A stretch of 64,000 nucleotides of DNA from Calliopum simillimum (taxonomy: Eukaryota; Arthropoda; Insecta; Diptera; Lauxaniidae): assembly GCA_951812925.1 (NCBI GenBank), contig OX638368.1, positions 153,932,492 to 153,996,491 of the forward strand, read 5' to 3'. Each line of letters starts with the position of its first letter. Positions within the stretch are counted from its first letter, which is position 1. Both the position numbers and the translations under genes were made by a program. Under the pieces are notes generated by a model. It searched no databases. It saw nothing but the letters and a program-made list of their open reading frames with translations, and was not told the origin of the DNA. Below are positions 12,952-24,951 of the stretch, in pieces.

Positions 12952-13885
12952 ATTTCTATTCAATTAGTTAAAGCTTTGAAATTAAATAAAGGAAAAAATT
13001 AACGAAAATTATGCTTCATCTGCTACATACAAAATTGTTGAAAAATTTTTTAAAAAATGTTTTAAATTGTTGTTATTAATATATGGTCCTATACTATAAT
13101 ATCTTACTGAATTTTAGTTGTATTAAATGAGTGCAAAATTCAGAAATCTGATATCATAACTAAATTTAAATTCATTACCAAAATTATTAATTTCAATACG
13201 TTATACTTTACGCTTATTATTAATTTAATTTAAAGAAAAAATATGAATAACTATACTAATCAAAATGTCGAATTATTTGACCTGTGATTGTCCTTGAATT
13301 CATTCGATGAAATGTAAAATGATGTTTCAAAAGTCCAAAATTGTTGATGTCACGTATAATTCGTTTCCAATTCAGTGCCACCAGAAACAGCAAATATTCA
13401 AATGATGACTTGAATATGAGTTGAGAATTTTAATTGCGATCGATGAAAAATCTCATTTGAAAATCGTAGAAATATTTTATTTTGTCGAAAGTATTTTCAA
13501 ATGCCAAAAAAATGATTTAATTCATTAAATTGTTTTATGTCGTGTTGATTTGCACATAAAATGTGTGCAGATTTGATAAAAATCGTTTTTCGTTCATTTG
13601 ACGATTATTTAATAAATTTTTAGCAAAAGACAAAAATGGCTGCTTTCAATGCACGTTTGCAAGTTTTTCAGTCTGATGATATGCAAAAATGTTAATTTGA
13701 CGCCATTTTAAAATATGTGCATTAACAATTTGCACTTTATGATTTAAATTTTTAGTCTTTTTGCATTAAAATCTATCCACTGGGTATGGCAAAACTGCTG
13801 CACTTTTATATATTCCGAATTGTTTATAATTTTTGATTTTCTTGTTGCTTCAGTTAATTTTTGCAATAATTCCGCTCCACGTTTT

Positions 13886-13901
13886 CCGTTCGGGGTCACC
13901 A
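13886..13901 (-). other. Gypsy primer binding site
   Basis: On the minus strand, TGGTGACCCCGAACGG follows the LTR after one spacer base. A TGG start directly after the 5' LTR is the hallmark of a tRNA 3'-end primer site. The particular tRNA is not assigned. Confidence 0.72.
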
Positions 13902-13902
13902 A

Positions 13903-14239
13903 TGAAGTTGTGCTGCTTGCGGCTAGCTCTCCGCAATTGCCGCTGGAGACAACTTACGTTTTACAGCTCAATTGCTGCATCCAATCACCGTCTATTTGTA
14001 AATTTAAAACACGGCTATTTTTTCAAATCGTACGTAATTTATTGCATTTTATTCAAAATTAACTTAAAACCAGAAGAATTTTAATTTTCGACCATTCGCA
14101 AAAAGAAGCAAAAAAGAATGAAATCAAAGCGTCAATGTATTACAATCGATTGTTGTTTTTCTTTTTTATCGAGTGTGGTGTTGCCACTTAACAGAAAATT
14201 GAATTCACTTAAAACTATTAAAAATCCGCCACAACATCA
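13903..14239 (-). mobile_element. Gypsy-type 5' LTR (337 bp)
   Basis: The segment has imperfect terminal inverted repeats (TGAAGTTGTG at 13903, CACAACATCA ending at 14239, nine of ten matching), starts TG and ends CA, and lies between the primer site and unrelated DNA. On the minus strand the order is LTR, primer site, leader, gag. No second LTR was found in the window, so the element is 3'-truncated. Confidence 0.75.
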
Positions 14240-14270
14240 TAAAAGATGTAGCAATATGGCAATTGCTATA

Positions 14271-15580
14271 CACGGTGGTTTTTAAAAAATTTTAACTTTT
14301 TGAAATACCATCCGCGAGTTTTTTCAAGGATAATGTTGGGGGACCCTACTAGTATCTAAATCCGCGAACCGCGAAATCGAACGTCCAGCCGTTTTTTTTT
14401 TTCGAAATTTTAAGTTTTTTAACGATTTTTGAGTATGTCTCGGTGTTTATATACATATGCATATATGTATGTATATACGTACATATATATACTTGTATAT
14501 GTATATATGTGTAATATATATATACATACGTACATACATAATAGGTTGGGCCGATTTGAAAATTGATCTGGCTGGTATTCTGTCAGTAATCAATAAAATT
14601 GGGTTCTGTTTTTACGAAAAGTTTACTTGATAGCGTGGAATTGATTATATTTATCCAAAAAAATTATATCGATCAAATAACCGATTTCAAAATAAACAAG
14701 TCATATTTTTACATGGATTTTTTCAATCGAAACACCAACCCAAGTATTTTTGGATGCTTTTTTTAATTTTACAGAACAATATACCAAAAATCCATGTAAA
14801 AATACAAATCGCTTATAATAAATATATATAATTTGACCGATATAATTTCTTGAAATAAATATGATTAATTTCACGCTATTAAGTAAACTTTTCGTAAAAA
14901 CAGAACCCAATTTTATGGATTACTGACAGAATACCAGCCAAAATATATTATGATATTACTTTTGTCTCTATAGGAATTTTGAAAACTAAGCATAAAAATA
15001 AATATTGAACGCAAGGTAAAACTTTCAATTGAAAATGCGCCGAACTAAAGTTGAACGTAGAGGTATGGTTCCCTGGGCAAATATTCATAGAATTGAATGA
15101 ACTTTCAGCCTAGGTTGGTGTTTTGTTTGAAAAAATTCATCCAAAAATATGAATCGTTTATTTTGAAAGTCGGTCATAATAATCGGCTATTTGACCCATA
15201 TCACTTTTTTAAATATTTAGCATCAAGTCCTCACCACCATGTGAACTTTTTATGTAAACAGAATTCAATTTAATTGATTACTGATAGAGTACCAGCCAAA
15301 TCATATAATGACATTACTTTTGTCTCTATAAAAATTTTAAAAATTTAGTATGAAAATAAAAAAAAATATTGATGAAAGGTACAATGTGTACATAATATGT
15401 ATATAAACACCGAGACATACTCAAAAATCGTTAAAAAAACTAAAATGTCGAAAAAAAAACGGCTGGACGTTCGATTTCGCGGTTTGCGGATTTAGATACT
15501 AGAAGGGTCCCCCAACATTATCCCTGAAAAAAATCGCGGGTGGTATTTCAAAGAGTTAAAATTTTTTAAAAACCATCGTG
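14271..15580. mobile_element. Foldback element with a nested inverted repeat
   Basis: Outer arms: CACGGTGGTTTTTAAAAAAT at 14271 and its near-complement ending ACCATCGTG at 15580. The arms run at least 180 bp and include GTTCGATTTCGCGG and GAGACATACTCAAAAATCG. Inside lies a second inverted repeat, about 14570-14939, whose arms contain GGTATTCTGTCAGTAATC and GTTTTTACGAAAAGTTTAC, and a third partial copy of that unit near 15240-15330. No open frame. The ends recall CAC-starting DNA transposons, but no clear target duplication is seen. Confidence 0.85.
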
Positions 15581-18500
15581 AAGATTTCTCCAAACTTCCT
15601 TTGATGACTTAAGTTGGCCATATATATATCTATATATATATTAATACACTAAAATAAAAATAGGAACACTTTAAAATCGTAATACCTACGAATTACGTGT
15701 GTTAATTCTGGGACAAATACAATAAAATATTTAAATTTCACATCTCCTCGGTAAGTTTCTTTTTTTAAGAAAATGCCTCACATTCTGCAATATTGTTTTA
15801 CCACAAAGAGAAAGCTTTTTTATGAAGTTTATTTGTTGGAACTTCCGACTTGCTCTTATACATCAATCATTTCGGGGTCTTTTGTTGTAGTACAAACTTT
15901 TATTCATTTACATTAATGTCCCAAACATAATCAAATTGGAATTTGCAGAAAGATTTTATGGCTTTTTACTATCTTTTCTTCACACTGGTAGTAAAATCGG
16001 TTTGTTTTTAAGTTAATTTTGATGCGCCAGATGGTGAATTAAAAAAATCGAGTAGTAACGTAATTTTTCATATCAAAATTTAGCAGCTCAAAAAGGGCCT
16101 CGGAAAGCCCAGTAGTCGTACATCATAGAAATAAAAAATTAAAATCAATTTTTAAAGTGTAGATCTGACAAATAATACACCTTATATAGTTTGCAAAACT
16201 TGATCTTAGATCATAATATGATCTTGATACAATACAACCTTGCTTAATGACTACTTTCTCTTGGAGGTCGGAATGCATCATATCTCATGCCAAGAAAGTT
16301 AGCCCAGCCATTTTGGAAAATCGAAAAAATTTAAGTTTCGCTGAATTGTGCTAGAGCTGTGCCGCAAATTTAAAAACGAAAATTCCAATAACAAAAATTT
16401 TATAATTGTTTTTTTTTTCAGATCCGAATTGACCCAACCATTTTTATTTTTTGGATTTCCGGCCAAACTTTCCATAGATTCAAAAAAATTTAAAATGTGC
16501 TTAGTTGTGCAAGAGTTGTGCCACATTGTGCCATAAACTTAAAATAAAAAGCTCCAATAACAAAAAAGGTCTTTTGGAAAAGTACCCATTTCAAGTACAA
16601 GTTAGCATAGATATTTTTGAAATTTAAAAAAAAAATAGTTGTTCTGAATTGTGCCGTAATTTTTATATTTTTATGTCCTATATTTAAATTTTAATGCATA
16701 AAAAATAAATTCACATCTACTTATAATTTTATGAAAGTATGTAACGATTTGTGTGCCGCATAAAGAGTATTGTTGACAGCGTTACCGACAAGAGATAAAT
16801 TTCCGTCATGGATGTCAGTTGAGTTTTCTATCTTTTAACCATAATAATAGAAGCTTATGTATTTACTTTTGAAATTGAAATTAGAAAAAGTGGATCTAAG
16901 CAGCCATTGATTTATAATATTTTTTAATTTATGGAAAACATTCCATCAATACCCCATTGTTCCGCAATTGTCGAGCGTGTATAAAACGTAATCAAAACTA
17001 AGTTAAGAAATCGAATTGAATTGAATAAAAATATTTTTGATTTAAAAGCCTGTTTTAACTGGTATTGCCTAAAATTAAATCGATATTAAGCAAAACTAGC
17101 CAAAACAGCATTTAAAATATAAAATAAGTATTTGGAGTTTTAAGACGTTTTTGCAACGCCTTTGAAAAAACTCAAAATGATTTACTTTTTTTCGCATTTA
17201 AGGTGATGATATGTGAATTTATTTATTTTTGTTTATTAATTTTTTATTATTTTATTACAACATAACAAATGATGAAACTGTAGTTGACGAATTGTTAGTT
17301 CAAAGTGACTTTTGTTCAAAAAATTAGATATTTCTCTTTTTAACCCTCTAGTTCTCAAATTTTTTTTTTAGCTAAAAAAATTAAAAGAAGTAGTTTTGGG
17401 GTGTGGAAACAATGTTTGTTCAGGAAAAAAATTTTTGGATAGGTAGGAGTCGCGGTAGGGGGTGTAGAAGGTAGCGTGTCTAGAGGCCGCCTTGGGCAAG
17501 TAAGCCAAAAAAAAAAATATAAAATGATTTATATGGAATCTTTGTATTTTTATTCAAAAATCGAATATAAAAATTAAGTAAACTTAAGTTACGATTAACT
17601 ATTTCAATTGATTAAATGTAATATCTATTTTTGGGAATCGGTGAATGAGAATATACCCGGATATTTAATCAAAATGTTGTTTTATTGTTAAAAAAACACA
17701 AGAATCTTTTTAATTGACGAGGGACACTATGTATGTATGAATTGGCGTAGCTATGGGGATCGATGGGGGCCACCGCCCAAGGCGGCACGTCAAAGAGGTG
17801 GCAAAGTTCAATGGGCGGCAAAATGAATTCTTAAAATAAAGATATTGTGTTGTTTTTTTTGGTCACACGAAGTGGGCTCCGGGAAGCAAATATATTCGCT
17901 GGGCCACTTGTATAATACTTTTTCCACATTAAACTTTTGCTTCAGATGAGCAATCAAAATATTGACACTCCATATATCAGTGAGGAACGGAAGCTTATGC
18001 CATATCCATATTCTTAAATGAACACAGTGTTTGTGAGACCTGAATCCAAAATTTTGGTGATTAGAACTCATAACATCAGTTTCCTGTCTTAATGATTCGT
18101 CTGTATAAGACATGAGACTGTCTCCAGCGATTCCATTTCCAGCCTTTGCCGTCAAGACAACACTCTACCATTACAGAAGAATTAACTTACGACAGAAGCT
18201 TTTATTTATCTTTAAAGGATCTACCAAAGTTTAACTTATAAAAATAGGACTCTAGTTGTGATTAAATAGCGTGGACTTGTTAGTGCGTCTTCGGTAAGTT
18301 CATCAATCAGAGTGGGGCAGATACACTCAATACCTGTCGATAATTCAAAAAATTAAATGTTATTTCAGGATATGCTTTTATATTGGTTAAGTACAATATT
18401 AACCAACGTACTATTTGCCATTTTTCAAATGACTTGTAAGAAACTCATTTCATCACTACAGCACGCTAGACTTTAACTTTGTAGAATGAAATAATTTTTA

Positions 18501-18989
18501 TAAGTTATTTCCATATTAATCAAAGCAGTTATTAGCTAAAGTTTATTAACTTTTAATGTTATTTGACCATGGAACCTTCATCTTCAGGTATGTAACCGTA
18601 TATAAACATTTTTTTTCCTTAAAAATGTTAACACATTTAGGTAGGTAAGTTAAATAAAATGGAGAAGAAAAATTTTACGAAATTAAATAAATAATAGATA
18701 ATTTAATTAAATTCTAAGCCTTTCCAAGCATAAGTTATGATTCAAAAATATTCCGTTTAGTATTGCCTTCTAGAAACGACAATGCTTTAAAATTTACATC
18801 GGTTTTTAGAACGTAACCTAAAATAAAATATTTTTTTTTTGCATTGCCGACATTATTCAAAATTTCTAATTTTGTTTTACAAATGGCCTCTAACTTATTA
18901 TTTGTCACGAGACAAGAACTTATAAGCATTATGCATTATGGATAAGATAATTTTGAACAGCAATTCGGATTTTTGTTAAAACAGATGGA
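15581..18989. other. Non-coding stretch, no gene seen
   Basis: AT-rich DNA. At about 16297-16565 a unit of roughly 150 bp occurs twice in tandem (motifs GTGCTAGAGCTGTGCC / GTGCAAGAGTTGTGCC, each followed by CCAATAACAAAAA). The open frame at 17808-18155 on the minus strand has no recognised motif and is not called. Confidence 0.55.
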
Positions 18990-19430
18990 AAAGATTACAG
19001 GTGGTCATCACGAGCACTTAAGTAAGAAATTATCTCATTTCAAGTCCCAATATTGGTCAAAATACCTGAAAGCGTGTCTCTAATTTTCCTATCAGAGCTG
19101 ACCTTTACTATTCGTAGCAATTGTACCACATTTGCTTCAATTATTTCAGAAAGCACTTTCAATATAGAGTTTTTAAGATTTTACTTGTATGGGAGGTACC
19201 ACGCCCTCTTGTCCGAATTTGCTAATTTTATTACCAGAGTTTACCTATACTATTGGTAGCAAGTGTTCGAAATTTGGTTGAATTATCTTAGATAGTACCA
19301 TCAGTATAGAGTTTTTAAGATTTTACTTGTATGGGAGGTGCCACGCCCTCTTGTTCAAATTTGACCAAATTTTGTTGAAAGCTTAAGTGATCCACCTTGA
19401 GTAAGTATATGTTATTTGGTTGCAGTGCGT
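18990..19430. repeat. Dispersed fly repeat, copy 2 (partial)
   Basis: Two tandem partial units each carry GAGTTTTTAAGATTTTACTTGTATGGGAGGT.CCACGCCCTCTTG-type sequence (given here only as a motif), at about 19168-19213 and 19311-19356. This is the same family as 7365-7860 and 43080-46515. Confidence 0.7.
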
Positions 19431-20182
19431 AGATCCGTTTATTTAATGCCACATATGAGAGCTCCTTGCCCCACTGTGCGTCGTTTCATTCTGAGCTCAT
19501 AGAGCGCGCTCTGATTTCACTCTGAACAAAAAAAGAAACACAAATTTTATGCTCTGATGTCTCTGAACGAAAAAAGAAAAACGCCTTCTATAGAATATTT
19601 CTAAAGAAAGGCTTAGATGTAATTTTGTTTAATCTACCCAAATCGCTTATAGCCTTCAATTTGCCGTTTTGTGACTTACGTCGCACAGTGGCTATATCTG
19701 GCATTTCTCGTTGCAAAAATCATAACTTCTGAACAATTTAAGATATTTTAATTCTGTTTTCGGTTATGGATAGAAAATTCTCATAGCTATTGCTATTCTA
19801 AATTTAATTTAGATAACATTGCAGGGTGAAAAGCAATGTTTTGTTGAAGTTCGATTTTCTGTAAATTACATAAATATCGTCAGGAAAATCCCGGAACGGT
19901 CAAATATTTCAGAAATTGGATGTTAAATCTAAAAACAAAACAACATGTGTCCAGTAATTTTTAGAGATCTATTCAACGATATATATCTTGACCCCCTCTC
20001 ACCCTCCGACGGGGGTGGGGTGGGGAAAAAATCTAAATTTTAAATGGAAACCCCCAATTTTTATTGCAGATTCGAATTTTACGTAAAAAAATAAGAAAAT
20101 TTTGTCCAAAAAATTTTTTCTTATCCGTCCTAGATGGCGCTGTAATCGACAAAAACAAAATTAAAAATATAAAGTTTTGTAC

Positions 20183-20844
20183 TTAAGGGGACATTCGCTT
20201 TTGTAATTGAAAAGAAAAACACTTTTTAAAAATTTTATTATGAAAAAACTATTATATTTACTGACAAAATTTCTTTTGGACATTGTTAAACATTGTTTAA
20301 GAAATGTGTAAAATTTTTTTTTTTTATTTTCAGTTTCCCTTAGCTGCTGTAGAGGGTGCCATTCAAAAGTTACTTTTTAAACTGGTAGGTAATTTTTCTC
20401 CGAATCTACTCGATTGATTTTAAAAAACCAAAGAGCATTCGATTACTCATAAAAAATATTAAAGAATAAGCCTCTGAAAGTCCCTAAATTTTTTCGCATT
20501 TTTCATAAATATTCGTACAAAAACTTTAACATATAAAAAAGTATGAATTTTAAAGGCTTATTGTATAGTATTGGGTCTCAAGAATAAAATCCATTTTAAA
20601 TTTTTCAAAAATCTGTTACAGGAGGTCTAAAATATTTCCTACCGTTTAAAAAGTAACTTTTGGATGGCGCCCTCTACAGCAGCTAATAGAAACTAAAAAT
20701 AAAAAAAAATTTTTTTTTCATATTTCTTAAACAGTGTTTAACAATGTCCAAAAGAAATTTTACCAATAAATATTATAGTTTTTTCATAATAAAATTTTTA
20801 GAAAGTGTTTTTCTTTTCAATTACAAAAGCGAATGTCCCCTTAA
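20183..20844. mobile_element. Palindromic element flanked by TTAA
   Basis: Arms start GGGGACATTCGCTTTTGTAA at 20187 and end with its complement at 20840. They stay nearly complementary for about 200 bp, including AATTTCTTTTGGACATTG and the motif CTGCTGTAGAGGG. TTAA occurs immediately outside both ends (20183-20186 and 20841-20844), the target duplication expected of piggyBac-type insertion. No open frame, so at most a non-autonomous element. Confidence 0.83.
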
Positions 20845-22950
20845 AACTTCGTGAAATTAGCTTTTTCATCCATAGGTTTCGCCATAAGAGTTGTTCTTAT
20901 ACAAAGGGTTGTAAGTAAAACCATACAGTTTTTGGAGCACAAGCTTAAAGATAAACATTGATTAGTTGTGTGGTAAGCCGAACTTTACAAAAAGCCAAGT
21001 TTTTTTTTAAAATCAACCCAAAGCTTAAAAACTACGCTAAAAGCAAAGTCTTCAAAAAAAATTCATAAAAATAAAAGCTATTAAAAAAACTTAAATTTTT
21101 GCTAATCAGTTTTATGAGACAAGATCACTTATGCTTTATGTGAAAGAAAAAATCGCTTTCCTTTAACCATTTGCCAAAGTATTCAACCTAAATATGAAGC
21201 ATTTTTCTCAAAAACAAAATTTTTTCGCTAAGTTTAAAATTTACTCAACTTTGAGAGGCTGTAAAATCCAAACCACTTGCCCGAATGGGTTCAAATTTTC
21301 AAATCCTTTAGCTCCTAATATTTTTCTATCTGATGGCAGTGTCAGATTTGTAAAAGGAACCCACTTGAAATTGATTTTTGCAACGCCTCACAGTGCGTTG
21401 AGCCCATACAAAAAATAGTCAAAAATATGTAGAAGGAGTGGTTGGATATCGATGAAAGTTGGTACTTGAAATAATTTGGGGCTGCTAAGCTCAAAAATGG
21501 TTTCAGATTTTTTGTAAGCTTTATAGTTTTGCAGAAAATCAGGTGTTTAGGACAATTTTCTGAAGCCCCATGTATAACAATTTTTTTACATGTGTTTTTG
21601 TAATAAACGTACACAGTAAAAACATTGTTTTATGTACCTTTGAAACCATTAATGTTAATAAAAACCAAAAAAAATTTTCAACATAAATTTTATATTTCAT
21701 GTTAATTTTTCATTTTAAGCATTTTTTAAAAAAAAAAAATATATATATTTGTAGGACGAAGTAGGAAAAGTTATTTGCAGTTCCTGGTTATATAGAATCC
21801 GTACTAGAAGACTAAGAAAAAAACGGCACTTATTTTTATAAGATTTGTCTTTTTTTTTCATCGAAATTTGTCAATTTCTGAAGTTTTTCATTTGATAATA
21901 TCATATATTGAAACCACTACAATATATATTAAATTATATATCTTCAAAAATTTTTTAATTCTATTTATTTACCTAAATGCTATTTATAATAAAAAACTTT
22001 AGTTCGCTTAGTTTAATCAAAACACAAATTTTTTATAATTATTCTTTTAAGAGAACCCAAAACAAATTGAACAAAACATGATTTTTTTTGAAGAATGTCT
22101 CAACTTTGAAATGTCACAGCATAGCATAGTTTTTCCCCTAAATATTCTGGTTTTATTTTATTGATACAATTACCTGTCGATTGATACCAATATTGTTAGG
22201 TTTTGAGTCCCAAAAAAAATTTTGATTTTTGTCTATGGCCCAACGCAGTGTGCGCCTTTTCGAAAAATGACGTCATGAGCCACAGGTTTCTTGATGAAAA
22301 TCATTATAACTCATAGGGCTGCAAGTAGATGCAGCTGAATTTTTTTATATTGTATTAAGAATTGTTTAGTCTATTTTGTTTTAGCAGTCTGTAAGATATC
22401 TTTTGCGAATATTTTTTTTAAACTCCATTCGAAGTTGAAAAAAAGGGTAAAAATAGTGTTTCAGAAAAGTACAGAAACCTCAGACATTAAAAAAAAATCA
22501 TTTATTTTTAGTGTTACTTGATAGTATAAAAACCGCTTATAGCACAAATAGAAAAAAAAATTTAACTTTTCTTTCATAAGTTGCAGAAAAATTAGAACCA
22601 CATCTTGAAAAAAAATTAAAAAAAAAAAAAATTACAAACTCGAAAAAACCATCGAATTTGACCAGCTCTACAAAGCGAACCATTTTTTAAAATGAATTAA
22701 AATTTTACATCCTTAAGCACCGATCATTTGTTAATCGAACTGCATCATTAGATTTGCAAATTTCTACCACACCAAAATTGATTTTTGCAACCACTTCTGA
22801 GAAATGTCGCCAGTGTGCGTCGTATTAGAATCAGGCCAACGAATATTAAAAAAATTAATATTATTCCATTTATATCTCCTCTTCTTATACGCTATACATT
22901 TGTATGCTTATATATATACAACATATCTGTGCAAAATATTTATTTCGATA
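20845..22950. other. Non-coding stretch, no gene seen
   Basis: AT-rich DNA with many A/T runs and short open frames only. GCAGTGTGCG-like motifs recur near 22244 and 22808 but no element could be bounded. Confidence 0.5.
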
Positions 22951-22954
22951 TTTT

Positions 22955-23085
22955 TTCTTATTGTTATTCTCATCGGTAAATTTATCATTTTGAAAGCATG
23001 AAAATTGGAGGCGATAATTCTATCACAAAAAATAGGTACTTATGAATAAAAAACATCGATTAAAATTATCAAATCAGATTGTCGT
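22955..23085. repeat. Repeat shared with 48645-48775
   Basis: TTATCATTTTGAAAGCATGA and the following AAAAACATCGA..AAAAT and ATCAGATTGT motifs recur in the same order and orientation near 48660-48765. This is an interspersed repeat of unknown type. Confidence 0.7.
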
Positions 23086-24935
23086 CATTTTTCGAATATT
23101 TTGGCGGCGCGAGCGGACACGACTCGAGGTGGCTAAGTTGATTCTGAAAGAACACATCGAAATGTATAAAATAAAACTACCAAAAACTATTAACAGAAAT
23201 GTTGAAATTTCATAAGATTCACAAAATAGCTAAAATGTACCTACTTAAGAAGAAAAAACTCGGCAGCTCTTTTATATTTTGTATTGATACCATGTACATT
23301 AGACTGCTTCATAATTCTTTTTTTTTTGCTTCCGATTTGCTTTCCAAGAAGTTTTTTTGTTAAAACGATAGAAAGTAAAAATTAGGGTGCAATGGGATTC
23401 CATAATATTAATATTTACTGGTGGCGCCTTGTATTTCTTTGTTTTAAATGTGAAAGAGTACTCTTCTAAACACTTTTGTACATATCTCGTGAAAGAGAAA
23501 ACGCAGAAAAATGAATCTGCTACCATTAGAAAGAACATAAAATTTTTTTATAAAAAAATTTATAATAATTTTTTTCGTAAATATGTCACATCGGTAGTTT
23601 TTTAGCTTTCACCGCCCACATAATACGCTATAAAATGAAAACTTCCAAAGCAATCTTTTCGAAATTAAGTGCAAGGGGTCTACTTGTCATTTTGCATCTT
23701 TGACCTGAAATTGGACGAAATATCGCCGATGGGCGTGGAACCTCCCATACGAGTAAATCACATTAAACATTATTTCTTGCAAATGGTACAACGTACTTTG
23801 ATGAAATTTGAAAATAAAAATTTTGGTTAATTACTCAGGCACAAAAGAAAATGGAATGATATTTTTATTTCTCTTATGCAGTCTTATGTACTTTTTGACG
23901 CTGAATCCGTCTTCATCAGCAGAACTGTAATAATACCTGCGTAATTTTAGATATTTTCCTAAAAAATACCGTAGTCACATTCAAAACCTTAGTTCTATGC
24001 ATGTACATTGTATAATATCAAAGTCATTAAAATAGTTTCATTTCCTAAATTCCAAACTTAAACAAGAAACTTTTTTTAGATTTTGTTTGCATGATTTTTT
24101 ATGTATTTTTTGATGTGTTATTGATAAGTACATATACCTATACTTTGCAATTTTACTAAGCAAAAAAAAAAAAATCACACTTTCGTACTTTTCGGCCATT
24201 TCATGAGCTTTTCAAAAACGTTCCCGAAATGACTATTTTTTAGTGAAAGCTCCTATGAAAAGGAATATAACACAGAAAATAATGCATTCTGATAGATATG
24301 ATAAATAAATTTTTTTGTTCACGGTTTACTTTTCTGTGGAAATACCCACACAAAAAAAGCCTCTGTCCTTTAATATCACCCTGCAAAGCGTTTGTCATAT
24401 GTCTATGCTTGCGGGCATTCGAGAGAACTATTATGAATAACGACAGACACTATGAAATGACCAAATGCAGCAACTTTTTTTTTTTCATTTTGACAAAGTT
24501 GCAGTTGTTTTTCTGCAGCGCTGGTTTTATTAGTCCCCACGATATTATCTTCACAAAAAAAACTGTGTGCCAGACGATCACATAGTTTTTTTATGTCAAG
24601 AATAATGAGGCGTTGGTACGATTTCGTGCGCAAGTTTTGCACCTACGGACACGGAGGAGAAGCTCCATTACAACTTTTGTTATGAAAATATCACCGGTTT
24701 CCTTATATTTTTGAAGTCGGGCTTACAAATAGCTATTTGGAAGCTATCGGTTTTATTCGTGTTTTGCAGAAAAAATCACTTTTCAAACAAATCTTTTTGG
24801 ATTTCTTGACTGCTGTACAGTGTCATTATATAACACATTTGAAGAATATGAATAAAAAAACAGTATGTGGGATTGAATTCTATAAATTATAACAAACACT
24901 ATTCCATATATTTATCTTATTTAGACATATTAACT
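23086..24935. other. Non-coding stretch with a short dispersed-repeat fragment
   Basis: No gene recognised. A short piece of the dispersed family (GGGCGTGGAACCTCCCATAC) lies near 23730-23750. The 3' end of the fibrinogen-related gene lies just to the right. Confidence 0.5.
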
Positions 24936-24941
24936 TTTATT
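24936..24941 (-). terminator. Poly-A signal of the fibrinogen-related gene
   Basis: AATAAA on the minus strand, about 11 nt past the stop codon at 24952-24954. The 3' UTR would be very short. Confidence 0.6.
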
Positions 24942-24951
24942 TTAGACCTTC

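Noticed and set aside
17808..18155. 115-codon minus-strand frame
   Set aside because: No recognisable domain, and no splice or promoter context.
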